Positions 23,377 through 34,381 of a stretch of 64,000 bases of DNA are shown piece by piece. Positions within the stretch are counted from its first letter, which is position 1. Every line of letters starts with the position of its first letter. The notes beneath the pieces were generated by a model. It ran no database searches. It had not been told where the DNA came from and saw only the letters and a program-made list of their open reading frames with translations. This stretch comes from Fasciolopsis buskii. Lineage: Eukaryota; Platyhelminthes; Trematoda; Plagiorchiida; Fasciolidae. The position numbers and the translations under genes were made by a program. Location of the stretch: positions 62,001 through 126,000 of the forward strand of contig LUCM01000194.1 in assembly GCA_008360955.1 (NCBI GenBank), given 5' to 3'.

Positions 23377-26300
23377 GCTCGCTTCCTTTCAAGATGAAAA
23401 TGTCATTCACTCAACAGCACAGTGTAAGCAGTTCCTCCATAGGGTTTGGAAACAAGGATATCAGCTATAAAAGGGACTACTGATAAACCCGTGCGCAACC
23501 ACATCCGTTTGTTGGTACGTTTCTTTGTTAAAACTTAACTGGAAGTTGACAGGTCATTGCAAAAGGTTCAAATTTTCCCTCAAGCCCACTATCTTGACAC
23601 CAGAAAAAACGCTAAACTATTCCAATTCATATAATTGTATTAGTTAGGTGATAAAGTTACCGAAAACAAGCTTATACACTACTTTCGTATTCGTAGTGCT
23701 GTAATTGTCGTCCTCACTAGACTCTCGACATAATCCAAGAAAACTAATGAAGATCTAGATTTGCTAACTGATATGAACAACGTGATCAATAAATCAAATT
23801 AGCAATGATCAGGCGAATCATGTATTCTATTGAATCAAATTCACTAAAAATCATCATTAAATCATCGGATTCCTTCCTCGTCAGTTTGGGCCGACTTCAA
23901 CGAGCCATTTTGTGTTCTTTCTTGGTTTCCTCCCTTTATCTTTGACGATAATGTATAAATTTAATTTGTGGTCGTAATCGAGGTTTTAAGCTCGCTGTTT
24001 TTTTTTCTACACTAGCTATCCTGCTTGTTTTACCATCTCCCGTTGTCCAGTGGTCTTCATTGTTCATTCAACTGGACTAACCATTCGTTTTTACTGTTCA
24101 CGTTAGATTGATTAGATTCACGTTGGAATGAATGTTTCGAATTTTCAGTTTATTATCGGGTAATACCCAAGGCCTTCAAACTACGCTATCTTCGTATCAA
24201 AGATCGGTTCTTCGGAAAATACAATCAGTGCACTAGTACCACATGCAACAAGGAAGTCTCGATTTGTGCAAAACAACCAATAGTTTATGAAGTTTGATGC
24301 ACCAATCGGATAGTTCGGTTAAAATGTGTTAATGAAAAGTCTTTTATGAGTTAATTAGTAAAATGACCTTGACGCAACAGAACAAACTAGCATCGAACAC
24401 ACTTGTGTCACAATTTCACAAACTATCAGGTAGTTCCAAAGCATTTTTGACAATTACACGAAAACACAATGACTCCGTTTTCATGGTTTTTACGTCAAAC
24501 TATTGGAGGCTTATTGAAGGCTTTGTCTATTTTTCTATTCTTGTATAATATCATACTGGGTTTATCGCTCCTCCGTAGTATTTCTTGTACTACTGGTATC
24601 AACAACTATTAATGTTAGCTCATGACAAAACTGGTATTTCACATCCCGGATTGATAATTGTGATGATCGACCATCACTACTCTTCATTGGATAAATCTTG
24701 TATAAACATGTTGACGAATAATACCCATCAATGGAACCTGAATTTCAGCATACCCGTATCCACGTCATTTTTGCGATACAAATTTAAACTTTCTAAATCG
24801 AAATGTCAGTCTACTACCATCTGTATTATCTCTCATCAATCGATCGTCCGTCAAAGATGGACGACATGAAACTACTCATTTGGTTTGACATCCGTGACAA
24901 CCGAGAGTGTGTCACAAGCAGTGCTCAAATATTTTGCCTTTGATTATTAAAACAAAGTGAATGTTTTCTAACTAATGTGTTTACGACCAATGCACAGTGT
25001 TCTCCTAAGCATGGCAACTGGCAAGGTGCCTGAAATGTTGCATGTTGACAGTGGATCCCATTGTGGCATGTAGAGAATGAGGTAGGAATGAAAGCCTAAT
25101 CCGCTTCTGTTTGTGTGATCCAGAAAACCGAAGACTTTGCCTTTACGCACAAAGTAACTTTCACTAATCCAGTATCGTGAAAACTTTACCTGTCTTTTGA
25201 AAAGACATGCAAAATATGGGCCCCAATGAACCCGAACTGGGACTGGGAATGAGGCTCGGACCTCTAGAGCCAATCTCTCGTGACGTCTAGGCTACTGACG
25301 ATCATCTATCTCGGCGTCAGATCAAACGTTACCACAGAAGGCTGTAACGATTTCCCGATGGTAGATTTAAAAAGAAACGACAACCGAATTACTCTCACAT
25401 TGTCAACGACAGCTGTGATATGATGAGACTTTGGAGAATTGAAACAACAGTGATGTTATTTGCGAGTGACTGAGAGATTGACATTTATGCTATCATCTAA
25501 GACCTAGAAATGTCTTTGCACTAATACTGCATTCTTTTCAAGTCACTGGGTTTGCAAGTTTACTTCAGTTTCACCGGCTTTTATTGACACCTTACTACGC
25601 GATTTACTCGGACGATAAACGCGGACAAGGAATGATGGTGACTGATTAACTCTGATAAGCAATAACTTGAACGGTTAGGCAAAAGAGGAAAGCGTTCGAA
25701 TGGTAAAATACCATTGGCTACGAAACTGACCGACATCGCCTATTCTGCCCGACCATCACTTGGGGGAATCCCGTGGACCCAACGCGGCAACCTAACAGGA
25801 GCTGGACAAGCCAGTCTACTGGTTAAAGTCCTCCCCGTGTCACCGACTGGCCACCTCGACCAGTCCCTCAACGATTTTCAACCTCAAAGAATGATGTACA
25901 ACAAGACAGTCGTTCTGTGCACAGGGTCCAAACACTTTCTAAACATTTTAATCTGTTTCTATTTAATACCTCTCCTAAGGACTGAACCCTACGAGCTAGA
26001 ATCTTGCGTCCATTCTTAGACCTAAGGGAAAAATCCCCTCACAATATTCTACCGATACTACAAAGACAACAGTGTTTAAGCACCAGACGTCTTTGGACAT
26101 TTGCCTTTAACAGCCACCTCTCTGAGCCATTTAGATGGGCCGATCTTACTGGTGTTGTGTACAGTAGACGTTTGATCGATAACCGGATGTCACTCCGATA
26201 TCACAAATGTCTGAAAGCGGCAAACGTCAGTCGAGTCCACTCCGTACTCGAAGATTTTTTTCTGGTATACGACCACTAAGTACGATGCATCTACTGAGTC

Positions 26301-26464
26301 GCAACATTTGACTGGAAGCTCCCAATTAAAGTCATTGTTGTGGTGTACTTCGGGTACTCACCCCGGTTCTTACCACATAGATGCCGTCGTTTAGCTGACC
26401 ATCATCGATTGACCTCGTTTTCAATTGCTTTGTTTGTATTACAAACCCTGTTTATCACTTGTTT

Positions 26465-26499
<35 letters not shown>
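26465..26499. repeat. (ATC)n microsatellite
   Basis: A run of about eleven ATC trinucleotides within ferlin intron 4. Confidence 0.95.
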
Positions 26500-27547
26500 G
26501 CCTTTGGTACTAAATCTGATCACATGAAATGTTGGAGATTCGCCGAGCCACAGTTTTTAATCAGTGATACATTCTCAGCCAGTGTCTGATAAAGGTTAAT
26601 ACAGAACTTTACAGATCCGGGTTTTGGTATTGTGCTCACACGAATTGAGCGTGCACTGGAATGAAATGAGAAATTTGTGATTTTAATATCTAAGTAAAAA
26701 CTATAAAGGCTTCTTAAAAGCGAGACATGTATGTCCCATGATAAACGAAGCTTCCATAAAGCCCGGTCGTCAATGTAATCGTTTTCAGCGTTTTTTTTAA
26801 TTCTGCAATCATTTTTCTTCTCGCATCCAACCAATACAATGAAGTTTTGTCCACTCGATCGGTTCGTACGTTTGGGAAACAAAGCTGCTGACGTAAATCA
26901 CTGTGTACGTTTACTTGGGTGTCGCGCATTAAATTTCTCCCGGTGCTTTTACGCAATCTGTGTACGAGCTTCTCATAGCCTGCAAATGACAAATTGCCAC
27001 ACTGGGAGCAATTCAGTTGCGTTTACAAATACGTGATTGCAGCGGATCTTACCCAATATGGAAAGATTGAGTGCGTTCATTCATCTAGAACAATTGTCTA
27101 TGGATATTAGCACAGAATCGGTACCAACCGAAGGCGGTTAGTTACCTCATGAGTTGGAATGTAGAAAAGTTTGAAAACTCTGCATTCTGCAGCCTAGCTA
27201 TAGTATCTGAATTTCGTTCTATTGGAATCAAGATGGTGTGGCTCACTGCACTACCGCTGGTCAGAATTAGAGCAAAACGAGAACGACGAATTGCACGCTG
27301 AGTATGAAATCACTCGACTGGACAGACGATACACTGTTTACTTTAGAATATGCGAACCAAGTTATGTTGCTCAAAGAAGGCTCATGTAGGTCGCGAATAG
27401 TCCTCAATCGTCTAAACGACATCATAGCTTTTTAGGCTGCGTTTTGCGCTCCCGGGTGCTGTTCTAGAATCAGATTGACTGGAATTCTAACCTTGGTCTC
27501 GGAGGAGATGATTTCGGCAAATTAGACGAGTTTTGTTATTTGTGCAG

Positions 27548-27809
27548 TTACATGCATACACGAAGCTGTTCCGCCCCTTCATTGGTACGCCATCAAACTC
27601 TTCCCCATTCCAGTGTCGAACTACCGGTCAATGAACCGGAACAATCTCCGGCAAACGATTTGGACAAACACTTGCGATCGTTGCGAGAGAGTCAACTAAA
27701 AAATCTACATGATCAAGCTGTACACTTGAGAAACACGGCTGAAGATATTGACCAGACGTTGCAACAAATGATTTTCTTCCGGGACACTCTCCTCGGAATT
27801 GCTGCCGAG
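27548..27809 (+). CDS. Ferlin exon 5: rest of FerA
   Basis: This 262-nt exon runs from TTGTGCAG to GAG|GTAAGT, phase 2 in and phase 0 out. It begins YMHTRSCSAPSL and contains NDLDKHLRSLRESQLKNLHD, AVHLRNTAEDIDQTLQQM and FFRDTLLGIAAE. This corresponds to the helical FerA part of dysferlin, where LDQYLYQLRTHHLSQI and the following helices occupy the same position. The predicted protein is strongly amphipathic-helical here. The first 35 residues, rich in S, P and E, look like a flexible insert with no counterpart I can name. Confidence 0.9.
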
Positions 27810-29005
27810 GTAAGTAAACATCAGTAGTATAAACCGCGGAAAAACCAAACATTCCTTACTTCGTAAACAAATTTCGTAGTAATAGTATTCACACTGGGAG
27901 CTATTTGAATATATTAACTTAAAATTTTGTTAATATTTTTGTTACAATGCAATACGGTTGTGTTCATTCGGCTGAATCATCACGTCCCACGTGACCTTTC
28001 CTAGGTGTTCGGCAACGATCGATCGATTCTATCACCCGCAAGAAAAATACTGAGTGCATTGAGAAATAGGTCCATTTGAGTACATTGAAGATTTGGTCAA
28101 CTTTATAGTTGGTTCTAATTGCCGGACCATGTGTAATACTGTTTAGCTCACTTTTAAATTGTATTTGCAAATTAACAATTTAGACACAATTTTCACCCGC
28201 ATTGATTGAAACAAAATTCGAAGATAATGTTTTTCGTGTTTTCTGGGGGAAATATTATCCACGAACTGTTGTACGGATATTGATTCGCAATCATTTCACC
28301 ACCAATCCGTGTATGGAGTCGCAGTTCAGTGCCGGAACCAATAATTGTAGAGCAGTAGGGCAACTAAAATAACCTACTGGACCAGACCAGACACATCGTC
28401 AACCTGGTTTAATCAATCGGCCACGAGAGTTAACCGATATACTCTATGGAGAGTCGTTTTGTACGAACGAACTTTGTCAGTACAAAGTATGTGATATTTT
28501 CTTTCTATAAATACTGAGTACACTGTTACCACGGCTTGTGTCCGATAGGAACACGGATTCATCTGCAAACGGAACTACAATTCGGCTTTTTATTCATCGT
28601 TCACATTCGGGCATACGTGTCCGTATGCACGCAGTCGCTTAGACTGGTCAATCCTGGTTCTGAAGTATACCAATGGTTCAATTTTATGCGATCGTCTTCC
28701 GGGTACCAATGTTGCCCAGGCAATTTCACCAATTATTCAGTTTCAAGTATATTGGTTCACCCTTGCTGTCGACTGAACTAGAGCATCAAGATGGTGCCGA
28801 AGACTAGTGATATCTCTTTTTTGAAATGAAATGAAAAGTAGAGAGAATTTGATATTTGTAGTACCTGATTGACTGGCAGGTTGCGATTAGTCAGGATCTT
28901 TCAATGGCAATTTCTGCAGAATAACTTTTCACCAATCTGTTGTGTATATCTTGATTTCAAAACCCTTCCTGAATCCCCGTGATCCGTTGTGTTTGTTAGC
29001 CTCAG
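27810..29005. other. Ferlin intron 5, nothing recognised
   Basis: AT-rich intronic sequence without recognisable repeats or coding potential. Confidence 0.5.
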
Positions 29006-29152
29006 CTAAGCTTCCCTGACGTGATCATATGGATGCTCAGCGGATCGAAACGTTCCGCCTATTGTCGTATTCCCGCTCATGACGTGCTCTATCACCCGAA
29101 TCCGAATTATTGTGGTCGCTTTTGTGGAGTTCCACAAACGTTGATGTTCAAA
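29006..29152 (+). CDS. Ferlin exon 6: FerB core
   Basis: This 147-nt exon is phase 0 at both ends, from TAGCCTCAG to AAA|GTGAGT. It reads LSFPDVIIWMLSGSKRSAY, then CRIPAHDVLYHPNPNYCG, then RFCGVPQTLMFK. This is the diagnostic FerB signature (PD(I/V)(I/V)IWML.G.KR.AY.R(I/V)PAH(D/Q)VL, then NYCG..CG..QT). Match to dysferlin and myoferlin is unambiguous. Confidence 0.97.
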
Positions 29153-30494
29153 GTGAGTTCGAATACGAGGCGGATGTTCACATTTTTTCCAAAATTTACT
29201 TGCGTACGATTGGAAGCAAAACGATTAGACTGGATCGTCGGTACGGTTAGATTTCGGTAAATCGTATTCTCACAGTTAAATAGACGACCGTTTCAAGTTA
29301 ATTTTGTTACAATTCGGTGTGAAACTGTTCGATTTCTTAGCCACTGGCCACGGGTTCACCAACTTCTCCGTTCCGGTATTCGTCTGTCAAATGGATTTTT
29401 CGATACACTCCTTATGTCATTCGGTTCTTCAACTGACACTTGTTCAAGTTCCCCGGTAATTTCTCCCATCGGTTTAATAGTTTCTGAATTCGTTCTCAAA
29501 CCGGCGAATTGTGGTATAGTGTATTGGAAAAACACCATTGTAAATCCGGTTTGTGGTGAAATAGGAAAGCGTTACGTATTGGACGCACAGCTAATTTGGA
29601 TTAACGTTTAGTTATTTCGGTAACAGCGGTGCGGTTTATTTGACAACAACCGAGTCTTGAGATAGTATATGACAGACCATGATCGTTTTTTTTTATCCAA
29701 CACACTTTCTCGCTTTAATTTCTTGCGGCCTGACAATTGAGGTGGTGAGTGTCATTTTGTCATCAAAGTTGAGTTGCTTTCGATCCAGCGATGTGGACTA
29801 CTGAAATTCTCAAGCGTGAATGAAGTCTACATGATAGTACTAGTGAGAATACAAGGACAAGCAGAGCACGATGAACGATAGTTTATCGATTGTTTTGCTT
29901 GTAAATTGTTGAAATGGATCTCCTTTGTGAATTAATACGGCCGAGGTGGTCAATTTTGTCCTATGGCCATAAAAAATCACTGATGTCAATGTGTTGCCGT
30001 AGAATATAATTGTGACGTATAATGGGGAGACAGAATCAGTCCGAATAACCCGCTGGACAAGACGGTTCAGTCACAATGGCTCTTCGCAATGTATGGGCAC
30101 AGTAACCGTGTCTTATTGCGAATTTTGAGCATGCTGTGGAAAAACAGCTGTACAACATGCGCACAGTTCTCTATAGTGCGTAGAGCATGCACAAAACGAT
30201 TAGCCCCCTGCTTGTCAAACTTAAAGCCTTCTCTAGTCAGCCTTACCGGAAGTGATAGACGAGCAGGACAAAATGTTCCAACACGTGGTTTTGAATACAA
30301 ATGTGCCCATGATATCAGTAGTCTATTGTTGTTGGCATTCAGCCGTTATTTGTTGAATAAACAGACCACTGGACACTGTGTTGCCGCACTCTCGTTTGAA
30401 GCAAAACTATCGATCACCTGGTGATGAATGGTCAGACTTGATCCGGTCGTCCATGTTGGATGAACTGGTGTGTTCTTTTGAATAGGTGTATCCC

Positions 30495-30522
30495 CCATCA
30501 TCGTCATCATCATCATCATCAG
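30495..30522. repeat. (ATC)n tract
   Basis: A short (CAT/ATC)n tract about 60 bp upstream of the acceptor of ferlin exon 7. Confidence 0.85.
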
Positions 30523-30581
30523 CATCACCCCCGTCACTGCCTCTTCATTTGCCATCGCTGCACCCTCATTTCTGTGTACAG

Positions 30582-30728
30582 AAACCGAAACTCGAGGAAG
30601 AAGATGACGAGAAATATCTACGTACCCCGGTCATGGTACGGGTAATTGTGTGGCTCGGTCTGGATAAGTACCAACAAGCCTGGAATGAGGTGACCGTGGA
30701 AGCACGTACCCAGATTGTCGCAGAAACG
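30582..30728 (+). CDS. Ferlin exon 7: FerB to DysF junction
   Basis: This 147-nt exon is phase 0 at both ends, from TCTGTGTACAG to ACG|GTGAGT. It starts with an acidic stretch (KPKLEEEDDEKYLRTP) and continues VMVRVIVWLGLDKYQQAW, then EARTQIVAET. Vertebrate ferlins have the same shape here: a charged segment, a (V/I)R(V/I).(L/I)W(F/L)GL word and then FAE(T/M). It is only 95 bp from exon 8, the shortest intron seen in the gene. Confidence 0.93.
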
Positions 30729-30823
30729 GTGAGTCTGATCGATAGTAATATATTTGTACTTGGGATGGTCCTATTTTTTTGTTCTTCTCATCGTCCTTCT
30801 CGTCCACAAATTCTTAATCACAG

Positions 30824-31006
30824 TACGAAAATCAAGGGAAAATTCTCAACAAATGGGTTACCACGAAACCGCCATTGACACGTCCAGCCTGGTCAGATGC
30901 CCAAGGAAAAAAAGAATTGAAAAAAGAAACTTTTGTTCCTCCGCCTGGCTGGCGATGGGATGGCGACTGGTTCGTTCATCCGGACGTATCCATACTTTAT
31001 CATAAG
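30824..31006 (+). CDS. Ferlin exon 8: outer DysF, N-terminal part
   Basis: This 183-nt exon is phase 0 at both ends, from ATCACAG to AAG|GTAAGT. It starts YENQGKILNKWVTT (vertebrate ferlins have YEN at this junction) and contains the DysF signature PPPGWRWDGDWFVHPD near its end. The alternating tryptophans and arginine of this motif make the W/R stacks of DysF domains. The presence of DysF places the gene in the type-I ferlins (dysferlin, myoferlin, Fer1L5) rather than the otoferlin type. Confidence 0.97.
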
Positions 31007-31204
31007 GTAAGTTCAACTGTTCCTTCTGGCACAAAAAAATGTTGTTTTGTTAAAGTCTGTCCGGTCGATGAAAAGTAGGACCTTATCGGCGAGATAGTTG
31101 GTACGTGTTGCCCTATTTTTACTACTGTCATCGCAGTAATAGGGGTGAACACGCGTATGTCCAAATCTCAAGCGGCATTCGGTGAATTGAAGCATTTGTG
31201 GTGT

Positions 31205-31840
31205 TGACCTGATATTTTGCTGAAGTTGAAGGGTCGTTTGTACTGTGCAAGAATACGCTCAGTTCCATGGTATGGTTGCGAAACATGGGGGAGTTTGCGT
31301 GCCAAAGATGTTCGTCACATGGAGGTTTTCAGCCATGCGCAATTCAGGAATCTGATACGGAATGCCGATTCAGGGAATATTCTATTAAGGCGCACCTTCC
31401 TCAGTAAACTTTGTTGGTTGGATCACGTGTTGCGTGTGGCGAACACTCGTTTGCCGTAACGTGCCCAATTTTCCATTCTTCTTTCGGAGCGGAAAAAGCC
31501 GCGTAGAGGTAAACAGATGATGTTGCAGCGTAGGATGAGAAAACATACAGTGATCTTACACAAACTGTGTACCTGGCATCTCCGTGATTTCGGTCAAAAA
31601 CCCCGTCAAACAGTTGGCTGTATATATTGGAGGATATGGGAACGAACTGTGAACAGTGGAGATCGCGTTGTCACCTCTTGTCTAATCAGAATGATTGGTA
31701 AGGCGCATTGGAACACTCAGAATATATTCTATATGTTGGGTGTTGCGGTCTTCGTTTCTTCTCCTGGTCCTGTAGGCCTACTCCTTCCGCACGTTGTATA
31801 CTCGGTCTCTCAACTACGTCGTGTAACAACGTGAGAAGGA
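31205..31840 (+). pseudogene. Non-LTR reverse transcriptase, C-terminal fragment (broken)
   Basis: Translations in two frames give the tail region of non-LTR (RTE/CR1-like) reverse transcriptases: YGCETWGSLRAKDVRHMEVF, then LCWLDHVLRVANTRLP and a stop. A frame change then leads to GRIYWRIWE-type residues and NSGDRVVTSC. The pattern of YGCE(T/S)W, an F..R..R.I block, W(L/I).HVLR(M/V) and RLP is characteristic of that position. It is interrupted by stops and frameshifts, lacks the catalytic domain and lies in the ferlin intron between exons 8 and 9. It is a dead insertion. Confidence 0.8.
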
Positions 31841-34048
31841 CAACAGTCAGTGGGATTTTCCCTGTTTTCTAACGCGTAACGACGATGATGGCGATGATGT
31901 TTCCTGGCTTATTGCCTGCTTTCGAGAGATCTGAAGTGCTGAATAAGTCAGATTTGCATCTTTCATCCCTAAGGGTTTAGTGTTTTTACGTTACGTACCG
32001 AACAGAAGTTCAATTCAGCCTTCATTCCTACGAGGACTATTATGTTGAGGGCTGATTGAAAGTCACTGTCGGTGAACTGTTCTGCAGGTTGATCAACAAC
32101 CAGAGGAGGACGATCGTGCAATTAAATCGAGTATCGTGTGTACACAAATATCAAGCACGTGTTGCTGCAAACTGTAAATACACACAATCGGCCATTTGCA
32201 AAGCTGCACTCAAGCCAATTAATTTGTCAGATACCGAAGATGCCTAATGTAGAATCTTGACTGTTCAAGATCCCCGGAGATAACCCAACCAATCTCACGC
32301 TACTACTGATTTCATTAATGGCCAGTGAGAATAAATGAAAGCAAACTGCAATTGATGCACATCGCTGTCACACTCGAAACCAATGGTCTTTGAGACTGGA
32401 GTGGAACAGCTGACAGTCATTGAGAGCGTAACTGGTGCTAAATGTAAGCATAGGCACATTTTTAGATTGACCGTACGATCACCCAACTGTGACAAATAGC
32501 AGTCTTCGGACGGATTTGAACGGTGGATTCAGTCCTCCGCAGTTTAACTGTGGAAATATGCACGTAAGAAGTGGGGAGAGCCTACATTCAAGATGCTGAA
32601 CTGTATTGGTGGAAAACTGGAATTCACGCGTTTACGTTTACCGGATATCGACCGAAATCAGTGGCCAGTGGTGAGGAGGAGGAGGAGGAGGAGAAGCGTG
32701 AAGCGTGAATCTTAGAAAACAACCTGAGAGACGCCTGGAGATGAAGCATGTTCACTTAGTAGCCTCGTTGCCCGTCTGGGCTGCAGGTCAAAACCTCTAA
32801 CTGCCACGGAGGTGTCGGTTTTAGATCATTATGGGCCCAGTTCTATTGGAACAGACGAACAGAAAGTCCTTGTCTTTTACTTTCTTTATTAATGAAATAA
32901 CAGTGGATGTCATTTTCCAAGATGGCTATTTGGGCCAACAGAGGGCTGCAAGGTGGCGAAGTTGATCGACGGTGGGAGGATTCAAACCCGACACCTTGTC
33001 CGCTTGACGACCGCGCAAAATTGACGAAAGGTCACGCACAATAAGAAACGAACAACGACGAATTGCGTAAGCTCAGCTTTAGAAATACGGCCAATAAATG
33101 TAGCCCTAAAAGTACGAGACTTTTTTAAAATTAAAACTTATGGAATTTAAAACATGGCCACACAGCGGTGGTAGATTGAGCACTACTGACAACACCTAAT
33201 GCCGATTACAATGGAGAAGAAACTGTCGGTTGATGCCCGATGAGAATCAATGTTGATTAGGGAAGCATTTCAATCCCCAATAAAAGCAGTTGAAACTACG
33301 ACAAATAGTCAGTAGGTAGGGTCGGCCAGCTGAATGCCTCATTGCTTATGTGTTCATCATTTCAGCCAGCATCTGCCAACCATTCGCCAATCGTACAAAA
33401 ACCGTCATTGATAGTCCAATGGATGTTCACTCACAGCAGATTTTATGACTAATGTAGAATACCATGTCACGCGAGTCTGTTGAAGCACGTAGGTTGAATT
33501 TCCAGAAAAGACTGATGATTCTGCTGCGTTTTTGAGTGATTGTCTTGGCTACACACAGCAGCAGCGACGAGTGACGGGTTTTTCGTTCCTATCACTCTGC
33601 ATCTTTTATGACATGTTTCATGCATGAGTGTAGTGGAGGCCACTAGTGGCCACTAGGACTCAGGGCGGGGGGAGAACTGACAGCGGTGACCTTGAAACTT
33701 AGATTGGCACACAGCCAAATAAGGCTTCATTGGATCAAGCATGGTAATGAAACGGGCGGCTACGAGTTGCCGTAAGCCTTGGGTAACAGCGTCGAATTAC
33801 CAGCTCCATTCTGTCCAGCCAAAACTCAATTCTCATGCATTTTCATTTATTGATGATCATTGTTCTCCATGACACATCCACTATATGCTGCGGCATTGGT
33901 ATTGTCCATTGTCGCGATCCACCTCTCTGGTCGATAGCAGCCTGCCTATTTCGAGGTTTAATTTGGTTTTTATCTTGGTATCAGATCAATTTTCAGTTTG
34001 TCTAGTTCTTCCAATCCAACATATGCCCACCTCCTTTGACCACTACAG
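31841..34048. other. Ferlin intron 8, remainder
   Basis: Apart from one reverse-oriented family-1 SINE at 32.9 kb, nothing is recognised. A purine-rich GGAGGAGG tract lies near 32674-32692. No exon-like segment compatible with the phases of exons 8 and 9 was found, and none is needed. Confidence 0.5.
32876..33018 (-). repeat. tRNA-derived SINE, family 1, copy 4 (reverse)
   Basis: Read on the minus strand it gives GCGGTCGTCAAGCGGACAAG (A box), GGGTTTGAATCCTCCCACCG (B box), a CCTTGCAGCCCTCTGTTGGC block and the AATAAAGAAAGTAAAAG tail. It lies in the intron between ferlin exons 8 and 9, opposite to the gene. Confidence 0.85.
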
Positions 34049-34381
34049 GACACAAATCAAAACACATTCGTCGAAGACGTCTATGTGAATCAAAGTCGCA
34101 CCCCTAGCGGTACCTGGGAACCGGCGCAAGTTCCTTATTCGGATGCGTACGGTGAACCAAAACCAGCTCCGGAGAGAATTCAATTGGCTGCTGAATGGAC
34201 GTGGGAAGGCGATTGGGAAGTCGACAAAGATCGGTTGTGTGATGAGGATGGCTGGGAGTATGCCCAAACCTCGACCGACACCACATTTAGCCCGACAGAG
34301 AAAAACTATTGCATGTTCCGTCGCAAACGTATGATACGGAAACGAGTCAAAGGCGAAGCTGGTATGCCGGTCAAACAGGCC
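34049..34381 (+). CDS. Ferlin exon 9: inner DysF
   Basis: This 333-nt exon (111 codons) is phase 0 at both ends, from CCACTACAG to GCC|GTAAGT. It reads DTNQNTFVEDVYVNQSR, then GTWEPAQVPYSDAYGE, AAEWTWEGDWEVDKD, DEDGWEYAQT and FRRKRMIRKR. Compare dysferlin FVEEVFENQTR, GGQW, W.W(E/D)..W..D, EQGWEYS and HRRRRWVR. It therefore carries the inner DysF domain nested in the outer one. The length fits vertebrate ferlins, although the usual PP.GW.WE word is replaced by AAEWTWEG. Confidence 0.96.

Larger units (their letters stand above)
22183..27547. other. Ferlin intron 4
   Basis: A large AT-rich intron. It holds the unidentified antisense ORF near 22.5-22.8 kb, a long (TA)n tract at 23341-23373 and an (ATC)n tract at 26465-26499. 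Open stretches at 25714-26279 show no recognisable product. No SINE copy was found in this interval. Confidence 0.5.
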